In this document: in pieces, positions 1 to 5,810 of the stretch
How positions within the stretch are numbered: position 1 is the stretch's first letter
Layout of the letters: each line of letters begins with the position of its first letter
Source: an uncultured Collinsella sp.
GTDB taxonomy: Bacteria; Actinomycetota; Coriobacteriia; Coriobacteriales; Coriobacteriaceae
Reading direction: 5' to 3'
DNA length: 23,387 nucleotides
Assembly (NCBI GenBank): GCA_958435545.1
Contig: CAUBGU010000018.1
Coordinates: forward strand, 1 to 23,387
The notes under the pieces: generated by a model
Seen by the model: the letters and a program-made list of their open reading frames with translations, nothing else
What the model was told of the DNA's origin: nothing
The model's database searches: none
Translations under genes and position numbers: made by a program

Positions 1-54
1 GCACGCTCTGCGGCTGCACGCTCTGCGGCTGCACGCTCTGCGGCTGCACGCTCT
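1..54. repeat. 15-bp tandem repeat inside the methylase gene
   Basis: Three full copies and one partial copy of gcacgctctgcggct lie head to tail and continue beyond the left edge. Because 15 is a multiple of three, copy-number changes keep frame: on the minus strand each unit encodes Ala-Ala-Ala-Glu-Arg. The total copy number cannot be seen here. Confidence 0.95.
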
Positions 55-707
55 GATATGAGGTAGCCGCTGCCGTATATCGCCTTGTTCTGCACGCGCT
101 GCGCGTCGAGCGCCCTCGTGAAGCTGCACTCCTGCGGCCCCACGCGGAAGTCGATGCCGTACTTGGAGTAGAGCTCCAGCATGGGCGCGGTCAGCACCTC
201 GTCCGGGTACTCGTACTTCGGCAGCGCCCTGGCCTTCTCGCGGCGCAGGCGCTCTATCGCGGCGTCCAGCTCGGAGCGCAGGTCGGGCGCGCTGCGAGCC
301 TGGGCGGGGTCGAGGTTGGTCACGAACGACGTGTTGACGCTCGCGCCGTTGGCGTACGTCACGCCGACGCCCGTCACGACCTTGCAGCAGTTGCGGATGC
401 CCATGCACGTCAGGGTGGGGGCGAACAGGAAGAAGCCCACGCCGCGCTCCTGGTAGTGCTTGACGATCTTGCTCAGGATGGAGAACGGCGGGTTGTCCAC
501 CACCGTGCAGCCCTGCGGGTACTCCTTGCGCTCGTAGTTGCCGCCCGGATAGAACGGGCGCGCCACCTTCGCTAGGTCGAACCCGTACTCCCGGTGCGCC
601 CACCGCAGCACGCAGTCGTACACCTCGGGCGGGGTGTAGCAGTCGTCCGTCGTCCTCTTCGGCTCGAACTTGGCCGTGAAGTCCTCGTATGTCTCGCCTC
701 CCGCCAT
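1..707 (-). CDS. Phage DNA adenine methylase, EcoRI-methylase family (C-terminus beyond window)
   Basis: The frame starts at ATG 707, with AGGAGA 4 nt upstream, and stays open to the left edge, so about 235 residues are visible. The key feature is VVDNPPFSIL near residue 73, the NPPF-type catalytic motif IV of N6-adenine methyltransferases. It is preceded by TTDDCYTPPEVYD and by RPFYPGGNYE, a pattern I associate with the EcoRI-methylase-like proteins common in phages of Gram-positive gut bacteria. Such enzymes methylate adenine in phage DNA, and the usual inference is protection from host restriction. The visible C-terminus degenerates into a repeated RAAAE pentapeptide encoded by the 15-bp repeat at the window edge. 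A terminator-like hairpin separates it from the rest of the operon. Family confidence is good; target sequence is unknown. Confidence 0.75.
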   Translation of the reverse strand, partial: MAGGETYEDFTAKFEPKRTTDDCYTPPEVYDCVLRWAHREYGFDLAKVARPFYPGGNYERKEYPQGCTVVDNPPFSILSKIVKHYQERGVGFFLFAPTLTCMGIRNCCKVVTGVGVTYANGASVNTSFVTNLDPAQARSAPDLRSELDAAIERLRREKARALPKYEYPDEVLTAPMLELYSKYGIDFRVGPQECSFTRALDAQRVQNKAIYGSGYLISERAAAERAAAERAAAER

Positions 708-758
708 GCGTCTCCTATCTCTCGGCCCATATGGTCGCAAGCGTGTCGCCGGGCACGG

Positions 759-784
759 AAAAGGCCGCCACGAAGGACGGCCCT
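759..784 (-). terminator. Terminator-like hairpin between small membrane gene and methylase
   Basis: Read on the minus strand, GGCCG-t-CC pairs with GG-CGGCC around a ttcgt loop and is followed by TTTTCC. The stem (763-782) lies in the 103-nt gap after the stop at 811 and before the methylase start at 707. The T-run is short, so termination may be partial. Confidence 0.5.
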
Positions 785-810
785 CTGCCTGTTTCCGTAT
801 TCGGTTGCCC

Positions 811-945
811 CTATCCGCACGCCGCCACGGCCATGGCCATGAGCCCGAGCGCCAGCGCCCTTATGGCGTAGATGGCCGCCGCGTCTATGGCGATTGCCGC
901 CGCTATGAACAGCAGGCACCCCCAGTTGCATCCCGGGCGGTTCAT
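811..945 (-). CDS. Small membrane protein, 44 aa
   Basis: ATG at 945 overlaps the TGA of the preceding gene (ATGA), and GGAGGAG lies 3-4 nt upstream, so the start is well supported even though the frame is open further upstream. The protein is almost wholly hydrophobic: after a short polar start (MNRPGCNWGC), residues 11-28 and 30-43 could form one or two membrane spans, broken by Asp21 and Arg29. I do not recognise a family. Phage early regions often carry such tiny membrane proteins, sometimes for superinfection exclusion, but nothing here shows that role. Confidence 0.6.
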   Translation of the reverse strand: MNRPGCNWGCLLFIAAAIAIDAAAIYAIRALALGLMAMAVAACG

Positions 946-1163
946 CGCTCCTCCCACTCGACGGTGCCGTCGTCGTACTCGGCCTTGAGCCATTCCAGGT
1001 AGTCGGCCTCCTCGCAGAAGCTGGCCAGCAGCCGCTTGCTGGTAGTGCAGCTGCTCATGCGGCTCGTCTCATACACGGCGATGAAGAAGGGCCACGAGTG
1101 GAACTCCGTCTCCGTGTGGATGGCCCGCTCGGGCGTGCCGAAAAGGTGCTCCCAGTTCGTCAT
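942..1163 (-). CDS. Hypothetical phage protein, 73 aa
   Basis: Starts at ATG 1163, with GGAGGGG a few bases upstream. It overlaps the preceding TGA (ATGA) and ends in an ATGA overlap with the small membrane gene. The product is acidic and aromatic-rich. It begins MTNWEHLFGTPERA, has a central FFIAVYE segment, and ends with EEADYLEWLKAEYDDGTVEW. The opening resembles short early proteins seen in phages of Clostridia and Coriobacteriia, but I cannot name a family or function. Cys residues at about 44 and 55 are too few to suggest a zinc site. Confidence 0.6.
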   Translation of the reverse strand: MTNWEHLFGTPERAIHTETEFHSWPFFIAVYETSRMSSCTTSKRLLASFCEEADYLEWLKAEYDDGTVEWEER

Positions 1164-1345
1164 CGCGTCCCCTCCTTCGCGCCCGGCCCGACCTTGCGGT
1201 AGGTGAAGTCCTCGAACAGGTGACCGCACCAGCGGCAGCGGTCGCCGCCCTTGGGCAGGTGGTGCCAGATCTCGCGCATGCCGCACTTCGGGCAGCGCAC
1301 CTCGATACTGGGTCGGCGCTTCGGCTTCTCGGTCTGCTGCTCCAT
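1160..1345 (-). CDS. Small zinc-ribbon protein, 61 aa
   Basis: Starts at ATG 1345, 2 nt after the stop of the preceding gene, and ends in an ATGA overlap with the next. After a basic, Pro-rich head it carries CPKCG (about residues 19-23) and CRWCG (about 37-41), a classic four-Cys zinc ribbon. The tail is basic. Proteins this small with one ribbon usually bind nucleic acid or another protein; no specific function can be assigned. It is one of four small Cys-pair proteins clustered between 1,160 and 2,508. Confidence 0.65.
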   Translation of the reverse strand: MEQQTEKPKRRPSIEVRCPKCGMREIWHHLPKGGDRCRWCGHLFEDFTYRKVGPGAKEGTR

Positions 1346-1347
1346 GG

Positions 1348-1842
1348 CTACTCCACCGCCATCCGCATGGCCGGCTTCATGGCCTCGCGCAGGCTCTTGG
1401 CCAGCTCCTCGGCCGTTACCTCCACGTTCACGTCGGGCATCGCGAAACCGTGCGCCTCTTCGGCCTTGAGGCAAGGCATGGCGGCGTCCTGGGCCGCGCC
1501 CTTGAGCGTCGGTGACGCTGTCACCCTCAGCTCGCAGCGCCCCAGCCACAACTCGCACTCGTCCAGCTTCGTGAGCGCCAGGGCGCGCTCGCGGCTCGCC
1601 TCGTAGGCCGTCTCGATGCCCTTGCGCAGGTTCTGCACGGCCGTCTCTTCGGTTCCGGCGTCCAGCTTTTCGCGCAGTCGGGCGTCCTCGAACCTCAGGT
1701 TGCGAGCCTCGCGACGCGGCACTGCTACCGTATGGCTTTGCTGCCCGCCCCAGCAGTCCTCGCACAGCGGCGCGTCTACGCCCATGTTGTCCTGCCCCAG
1801 GGCGTCGATATCGCGCCCGCAGGTATCGCAGATGATTCCCAT
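1348..1842 (-). CDS. Zinc-knuckle protein with Acb2/Tad1-like hairpin; candidate anti-CBASS/anti-Thoeris sponge
   Basis: This 164-aa protein starts at ATG 1842, with AGGGAG upstream; the start is confirmed by the zinc knuckle at the N-terminus (C5, C8, C27, C30: CDTCG and CEDCW). After a charged coiled stretch comes a helical hairpin at about residues 65-108 with core SRERALALTKLDECELWL. It matches the pattern I know for the Acb2/Tad1 hairpin domain, in which an R/K-E-x-x-L-A-L-T-x-L-E/D-E repeat precedes a Trp. Acb2 and Tad1 are phage oligomers that sequester cyclic nucleotides or cyclic ADP-ribose signals of CBASS and Thoeris. A 50-residue tail (TAEELAKSLREAMKPAMRMA) may be a second helix pair. 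The assignment rests on motif recall without a profile search. Its place among tiny accessory genes next to a methylase fits a counter-defence role. Confidence 0.6.
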   Translation of the reverse strand: MGIICDTCGRDIDALGQDNMGVDAPLCEDCWGGQQSHTVAVPRREARNLRFEDARLREKLDAGTEETAVQNLRKGIETAYEASRERALALTKLDECELWLGRCELRVTASPTLKGAAQDAAMPCLKAEEAHGFAMPDVNVEVTAEELAKSLREAMKPAMRMAVE

Positions 1843-1844
1843 GG

Positions 1845-2036
1845 CTACTCCCTTCCTTCCGGCTTCACCGCGCCTGCGAGGAACCACGCCCGCAGGCTCT
1901 CGGCGCACTCCGGGCACAAGGCCCTTGCCTTGCCGTCGATTCGCGCGCTGTTCCTCAGCACCATCTTGGCGTAACCCGCCAGGGTCGCCGGCACCTCCTT
2001 GCCGCAGCGTTCGCATGCGCACATGTACAGCCTCAT
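1845..2036 (-). CDS. Small zinc-binding phage protein, 63 aa
   Basis: Starts at ATG 2036, overlapping the preceding TGA (ATGA), with AGGGAGG upstream. It has two Cys pairs: CACERCGKEV near the N-terminus (residues 6-11) and ALCPECAESL at about 43-52. The spacer of roughly 30 residues includes a helix (TLAGYAKMVLRN). The arrangement suggests one zinc site holding a treble-clef or ribbon fold. No specific function is evident. The stop is 2 nt from the next start. Confidence 0.6.
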   Translation of the reverse strand: MRLYMCACERCGKEVPATLAGYAKMVLRNSARIDGKARALCPECAESLRAWFLAGAVKPEGRE

Positions 2037-2242
2037 GCCTGCTCGCCTCCCTTCGGCAGAGCGTCGGCAATTCGGTCCCAGTCGGTGGCCGACTTCTCGC
2101 TGGGGTACTCGTAGGCCCCCACGCACGGCACCGGCAGCACCGCCATGCCGTCGTGCTCGCCTGCGTACTCGTCTGCGTCCGATCTGCTCTCGAACGCCAG
2201 CACCACGTCGCTCTCCGTGGCCACCGCGTAGATCTTCTTCAT
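2033..2242 (-). CDS. Hypothetical phage protein, 69 aa
   Basis: Starts at ATG 2242, with AGGAGA 8 nt upstream, and ends in an ATGA overlap with the next gene. The N-terminal half reads as a compact alpha/beta unit: a MKKIYAVATE strand, then FESRSDADEYAGEH helix and a MAVLPVPCVG strand. Similar short proteins that open with a strand and follow with a D-E-Y helix are common in phage early operons and are unassigned. I infer only that it is a soluble, folded protein. Confidence 0.6.
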   Translation of the reverse strand: MKKIYAVATESDVVLAFESRSDADEYAGEHDGMAVLPVPCVGAYEYPSEKSATDWDRIADALPKGGEQA

Positions 2243-2253
2243 CGTTTCGTCTC

Positions 2254-2508
2254 CTATTCGAACTCGAAGCACTCGCATGCCTCGCTTGTCTCGTCTACCG
2301 CCTCCACGTCGGGGCCGCCGCCCGTCATGGCGTCGCGGGCGCACACGGCCTCGCCGCCAGCGCCCTGCACGCGGCCGCAGAAGCGGCACTCCCGGCACGT
2401 GCGGCCCTCCCACGGGTCGGGCCGGTTCCACGGTGCCCTGGGGTCGGACTCGAAGCACCCGGGCGGGAGGTTCCACCCGCTTGAAGGCTCGTACCCGCTC
2501 ACATGCAC
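2254..2508 (-). CDS. Cys-rich small phage protein, about 84 aa
   Basis: No ATG is available. GTG at 2508 has GAGGGG with a 6-nt spacing and is preferred. GTG at 2502 overlaps the preceding TGA as GTGA and would give an 82-aa product. The protein begins with a Pro/Trp-rich segment, then has CRECRFCGRV, a further Cys about 15 residues on (VCARDA), and a terminal ECECFEFE. Five to six Cys suggest a zinc site. The acidic tail and the C-R-x-C-x-x-C pattern recall zinc proteins often found near phage replication genes. Function unknown. Confidence 0.5.
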   Translation of the reverse strand: MHVSGYEPSSGWNLPPGCFESDPRAPWNRPDPWEGRTCRECRFCGRVQGAGGEAVCARDAMTGGGPDVEAVDETSEACECFEFE

Positions 2509-2894
2509 CGCCTGCCCCTCGGCAGCCGCCCCCAGCCGTCCATGGCCAGGGCATCCGCGTACTTGGTCGGTTCCGGCAGCAGCAGGTACTCCCAGTGCCC
2601 CGAGCCCGGCGGGGCGGGGCGGTTGAACCTCTGCTCGGCCCTGACCCAGCGGAAGTGCAGCCGGTTGGCGTGCGCCAGCCCGTGGCAGCCGCTGCCGTTG
2701 CCGCTGCCGCACAGCATCACCGTGGGCTTGGGAACCTCGCGCCCGTCGCGGAATAGCTTGCCCGCCCCGCGCCTCACGATGTGGTGGCGGTTGAGCGGCC
2801 ACGGCGCGCCGCACACGGCGCACCTGGGCGTCTCGATGCTCGGCCCCTCCATGAGGGGGCGCAGGATCTCGGGCAGCGTGTCAACGTTTGCCAT
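2499..2894 (-). CDS. HNH endonuclease-like phage protein, 131 aa
   Basis: Starts at ATG 2894, with AGGAGG 7 nt upstream, overlapping the end of the helicase-loader gene by 14 nt. It has the layout of a small HNH protein: a zinc pair CAVCG (C25, C28), then NRHHIVRRG (H37, H38; the first His of such a pair is usually catalytic), a second Cys region LCGSGNGSGC (C62, C70) and CHGLAHANRLHF (H71, H75, H80), which would supply the last metal ligand. HNH proteins cut or nick DNA. In phage replication operons of this sort the biological role is uncertain. It sits directly after the loader and initiator, so involvement in replication or recombination is inferred. Confidence 0.75.
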   Translation of the reverse strand: MANVDTLPEILRPLMEGPSIETPRCAVCGAPWPLNRHHIVRRGAGKLFRDGREVPKPTVMLCGSGNGSGCHGLAHANRLHFRWVRAEQRFNRPAPPGSGHWEYLLLPEPTKYADALAMDGWGRLPRGRRCM

Positions 2895-3609
2895 TCGATA
2901 GCCTCCTGTCCTTGCCTTGCAGCTCGTACTTGTCGCACATCTCCGACAGGCGGCTCACGATGGCCACCGCCGTCTCCTCATCGCCGTTCTTGGCCAGGCG
3001 GCGTATGAGGTCGCTCTTGCCGTACTGCGTGGTCACGACCACGGGCCTCATGTTCTCGTACCTGTCGTTCACGACGCGGAACACCTGCCCCAGCGTCCAG
3101 TCGGTGGGGGACTCCTTGCCCAGGTCGTCCAGCACCAGGCACCCCACGCGGGAGAGCCTGGACAGCACGCCGTCCTCGGTGCCGTCGCCGCCGTAGGTGC
3201 CCTTGATGGCGGCCAGCACGCCCAGCATGTCGGTCACCCTCACGCTGGTGCCGCCGTCCACCAGGAGCCGCGCCACGGCGCTCGCCAGGTGGGTCTTGCC
3301 GGTTCCCACGGGGCCGCAGATGTACGCCCCGCGCCCTTGCTCAACCTTCGCGGCAATGCCCTCGGCCATGGGGGAGGCGGCTGTCATGAAGCGGGGCTTG
3401 ATTCCGGCCCGCTCGTAGGCCCGGCGGCGTTTGGCTGCGGCCTCCTCGGCCTTGGCCCTGGCCTCAAGGCGCGAACGCTCGTCGCGCTCCGCCACGGCAC
3501 CCGGGCAGCCGCACGGCTTCCAGCCGCAGAAGGTGCGGCGGCCAGCCAGCACCACGTAGCGGACCTCCAGCTGCGCCCCGCAGTGGGGGCACTCAGTCGT
3601 ACTCGGCAT
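2881..3609 (-). CDS. DnaC/IstB-like AAA+ helicase loader
   Basis: This 242-aa protein starts at ATG 3609, with GGAGG upstream, and overlaps the initiator gene by 17 nt. It opens with a Cys cluster (CPHC at 7-10, C28, C33, C35), then a charged helix. The AAA+ core has Walker A GPVGTGKTH (99-107), Walker B CLVLDDLGKE (157-166) and a sensor-1-like VVVTTQY (190-196). Length and order match phage DnaC/DnaI-type ATPases, which load the host replicative helicase at the origin marked by the initiator. IstB transposition ATPases share the fold, but no transposase is nearby, so helicase loading is the better reading. The N-terminal zinc module resembles that of DnaI-type loaders. Confidence 0.85.
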   Translation of the reverse strand: MPSTTECPHCGAQLEVRYVVLAGRRTFCGWKPCGCPGAVAERDERSRLEARAKAEEAAAKRRRAYERAGIKPRFMTAASPMAEGIAAKVEQGRGAYICGPVGTGKTHLASAVARLLVDGGTSVRVTDMLGVLAAIKGTYGGDGTEDGVLSRLSRVGCLVLDDLGKESPTDWTLGQVFRVVNDRYENMRPVVVTTQYGKSDLIRRLAKNGDEETAVAIVSRLSEMCDKYELQGKDRRLSNGKR

Positions 3610-4294
3610 AGCCGTCGGCCTCCTTCCGGGTCCTCGGGCCGCGGTTCACGTAGTCCTCGAACTTCGGCGAGAACAGCGTGGAGGGCCGCAGGTACTTGGC
3701 CATCTTCGGGTCGCCCGCCCACTCGGCTGCCATCGTGTCGATGACGGCCAGGAAGTCGGGGAGGCGGTAGCCCTCGGCCCAGCGGGCGTGTATCAGCCTG
3801 CGGGTCTTGGCGCTGCTTGAGCGGTAGCGGGTGCCGGCTGCCTCGTTGAGCGCATGCACGATTTCGTCAAAGGGGATTAAGGGGTTATCTATATACTCAA
3901 CCTCAACCTCAACCTCTGCATTGCCGCAACTCGATGCGCCTGCATGTGCATCCGCATCTGCTTGCGCATGTGCGACTGCATCTGCATCCGCATATGCTCC
4001 CGCATGTGCTTGCGCATCGGCTTGCGCCCGTGCCGCCGCATTGTCCACCGCGTCTTCCTTCCCCGGCCTGTTGCCCCAGCGGGCGTTGGCCGCCTTCCTT
4101 GCGCGCTCGCTCTTCTCGTCGCCCATGTCGAGCCTGCCCTTGAGCACCAGGAAGGTAGGCAGCCACGCGGGGCTGCCCTGCGGCTCCTTGCCCGTGAACC
4201 GGTACTCGACGATGGCGTAGATGAACGGCGCGCGCTGCTTCTCGGGCATGGCCTGCGCGGCCGCCCAGAAGTCGTCGTGTATAACCATGCCCAT
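3593..4294 (-). CDS. Phage replication initiator (DUF6291-like N-terminus, phage conserved C-terminal domain)
   Basis: The 233-aa product starts at ATG 4294; a second Met two codons on is an alternative, and GGAAGG lies somewhat far upstream. Residues 1-75 (IHDDFWAAAQAMPEKQRAPF, then ARKAANARWG) resemble the DUF6291 type found at the front of phage replication proteins. Residues about 86-120 are a low-complexity Ala-x repeat rich in Asp, His and Gln, followed by an alternating EVEVEVE. Residues about 138-218 (IPFDEIVHALNEAAGTRYR through YLRPSTLFSPKFEDYVN) match the C-terminal domain conserved in phage replisome organisers. It would bind the origin and recruit the loader encoded next. The repeats in its DNA are likely that origin. 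Confidence 0.8.
   Translation of the reverse strand: MGMVIHDDFWAAAQAMPEKQRAPFIYAIVEYRFTGKEPQGSPAWLPTFLVLKGRLDMGDEKSERARKAANARWGNRPGKEDAVDNAAARAQADAQAHAGAYADADAVAHAQADADAHAGASSCGNAEVEVEVEYIDNPLIPFDEIVHALNEAAGTRYRSSSAKTRRLIHARWAEGYRLPDFLAVIDTMAAEWAGDPKMAKYLRPSTLFSPKFEDYVNRGPRTRKEADGYAEYD
3876..4042. other. Probable phage replication origin inside the initiator gene
   Basis: From 3941 to 4042 the plus strand is an array of about 17 hexamers with consensus (t/c)gcat(c/g), some drifting to tgcttg. Beside it, 3876-3900 is markedly AT-rich for this GC-rich phage and is followed by a threefold tcaacc repeat (about 3898-3915). Iterons plus an AT-rich patch within the initiator gene is the lambda-O style of origin. 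The location and composition are seen; origin function is inferred. Confidence 0.55.
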
Positions 4295-4313
4295 AGTGTC
4301 GCCGTCGCCTTCC

Positions 4314-4886
4314 CTAAAACGGGATATCCTCGTCGTACAGATCGGGCATGGCCTGCTGCTGCGGCATGGCCTGCTGCTGCGGCGCGTGCTGCTGTGGCGC
4401 GTACGCCTGCTGGGTGGCCGGCTGCGGAGCGTAGGCGGGCTGCTGCGGCGCAGGTGCCGGGGCGGGGCGTCCCTGGCCGTACGCGCGGGCCTGCGGCGCT
4501 TGCGGGGCCGCCTGGGGCGCGTACTGCTGCGGCGCGTAGCCCTGCTGCTGTTGCTGGCCGCTCATGAACTCCAGCTCGTCCACCACGACCTCCAGCGCGC
4601 TGCGCTTCTGGCCGGTCTGCTGGTCGTTCCAGCTGCGGTAGCGCAGCTTGCCCTCGATGGCCACCTTGCTGCCCTTGGCGAGGTACTGCGCCAGCTTCTC
4701 GCCGCGGGTGCCGAACAGCGTGCAGTCCACGAAGTTCGGGTAGTCCTCCCACTGCCCGGTCTGCTGGTTCTTGCGGCGGTCGTTGACGGCCACGCCCATG
4801 GACAGCACGGACATGCCGCCAGACGTGGAGCGCAGCACGGGGTCGCGGGTCAGGTTGCCGGATATGCACACGCGGTTGATGCTCAT
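4314..4886 (-). CDS. ssb: Single-stranded DNA-binding protein
   Basis: This 190-aa SSB starts at ATG 4886, overlapping the preceding TGA (ATGA), with AGGAGG 6 nt upstream. The OB fold is clear: INRVCISGNLTRDPVLR at the start, VAVNDRR, WEDYPNFVDCTLFGTRGEKL, and KGSKVAIEGKLRYRSW. The linker from about residue 107 is almost entirely Gln, Ala, Pro and Tyr. The C-terminus is DEDIPF, the acidic tip that recruits replication and repair partners. It coats single-stranded DNA during phage replication and recombination. The ERF annealing protein two genes upstream is its natural partner. The Gln/Pro-rich linker is unusually long and repetitive. Confidence 0.95.
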   Translation of the reverse strand: MSINRVCISGNLTRDPVLRSTSGGMSVLSMGVAVNDRRKNQQTGQWEDYPNFVDCTLFGTRGEKLAQYLAKGSKVAIEGKLRYRSWNDQQTGQKRSALEVVVDELEFMSGQQQQQGYAPQQYAPQAAPQAPQARAYGQGRPAPAPAPQQPAYAPQPATQQAYAPQQHAPQQQAMPQQQAMPDLYDEDIPF

Positions 4887-5236
4887 AGATACCCTCCTTG
4901 GGTTACGTCCCCGCTGTTCCAGATGCGGGTGATCTGCGCGTCTACCATGCGGATACGCAGCTTGATTACGTTGATGGCCTCCTGCGAGGCCTTGTAGATG
5001 GCCTCGGAGCAGTCGCGGCGGCGCTTGGCCTCCGCTATCTGCTCCTGGCCCCGGCACACGTCGCCGATGATGGTGACTGGCGTGCCCTTCTGGCGCTCGT
5101 TCAGGATGGCGATGCGCAGGGCCTTGCGGTACTCGGCCTCGTTCTCGGCGTACTGGCAGCCCGACTCCTTGCAGGTCTTCAGCTCGGCCTCCAGCCTGTC
5201 GGTCAGCTCGTCCAGCTCCTCGGTGAGCGCCTGCAT
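4883..5236 (-). CDS. Coiled-coil phage protein, 117 aa
   Basis: Starts at ATG 5236, immediately after the TAG of the ERF gene, and ends in an ATGA overlap with ssb. Residues 1-20 (LTEELDELTDRLEAELKTCK) form an amphipathic heptad pattern. The middle holds a basic stretch and VTIIGDVCRGQE. A second long helix covers about residues 65-100, ending in an IWNSGD tail. Placement between the annealing protein and SSB suggests an accessory role in recombination, but no family is recognised. Confidence 0.6.
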   Translation of the reverse strand: MQALTEELDELTDRLEAELKTCKESGCQYAENEAEYRKALRIAILNERQKGTPVTIIGDVCRGQEQIAEAKRRRDCSEAIYKASQEAINVIKLRIRMVDAQITRIWNSGDVTQGGYL

Positions 5237-5809
5237 CTACTCCACCTGCCAGTCGGGGCGCGGGCAGCACGGGCTGTTGGCCACGAACTCCATGTACTGC
5301 GGCATGCTGGCGAACTGGTAGCGCGCCCCGCAGCTGCGGCAGTGGGCCGTGAAGGGGCCGTCTGCGGGCGGCTGCTTCTCCTCGGGCGCGGGCTGCTCCT
5401 CCATGGCGTCGGGATCGCTCTGCCCGTCGATGGCGAACGCGCCGCACAGCGCGTACTTGCGGGCGTAGCTCGACGCCATGCCGGTCACCTGGGCGTCGTC
5501 CGAGCCCTTCTTGTGCTCGTCCTCGCGGGCGTAGGCGCTCACCTGTAGCAGGCCCTCGCCGCCCTCGGCGGGGAACACGCACGCCGTGGACTTCACGTAG
5601 TAGCGGTCGCCTATCTGCACCAGCTCGTCGGTCATGAAGAACGCCAGGCCCTCCTTGGCGCACGGCTCCTTCAGCGCGGCCACTATGTCCTCGTAGCTGC
5701 GGTAGCTGAACTTGCCGAAAGCGTTGTACTTGGCCTTGGGCACCACCACGGCGCGCTGCACGCGGGCAACGGCCGCCATGAGGTCGATGGACTGCTGTTC
5801 CTGGGTCAT
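5237..5809 (-). CDS. ERF-family single-strand annealing protein
   Basis: The 190-aa product starts at ATG 5809, with GGAGG 9 nt upstream. The ERF signature is FGKFSYRSYEDI (31-42), then a beta-rich middle (YYVKSTACVF), and QVTGMASSYARKYALCGAF (107-125). ERF proteins anneal complementary single strands and promote phage genome circularisation and recombination. After an acidic, Pro-rich hinge (133-152) there is a short C-terminal module with HCRSCG (C157, C160) and SPCCPRPD (C181, C182) that could bind zinc. The core ends near residue 130, so this module is an add-on. The DUF1351 protein lies just upstream and SSB two genes downstream. Confidence 0.88.
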   Translation of the reverse strand: MTQEQQSIDLMAAVARVQRAVVVPKAKYNAFGKFSYRSYEDIVAALKEPCAKEGLAFFMTDELVQIGDRYYVKSTACVFPAEGGEGLLQVSAYAREDEHKKGSDDAQVTGMASSYARKYALCGAFAIDGQSDPDAMEEQPAPEEKQPPADGPFTAHCRSCGARYQFASMPQYMEFVANSPCCPRPDWQVE

Positions 5810-5810
5810 G

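Noticed and set aside
1..54. Short regular repeats at the window edge as a CRISPR array
   Set aside because: The units are directly adjacent with no spacers, 15 bp long, and in frame with the methylase gene.
1616..2626. Long plus-strand frame of 336 codons opposite the small zinc genes
   Set aside because: GC-rich antisense shadow: Arg/Pro/Ser-rich, no motif, no ribosome-binding site. The minus-strand genes have signals and motifs.
2881..3609. IstB-type transposition ATPase
   Set aside because: No transposase or inverted repeats are nearby. Adjacency to an initiator and SSB supports a helicase loader.
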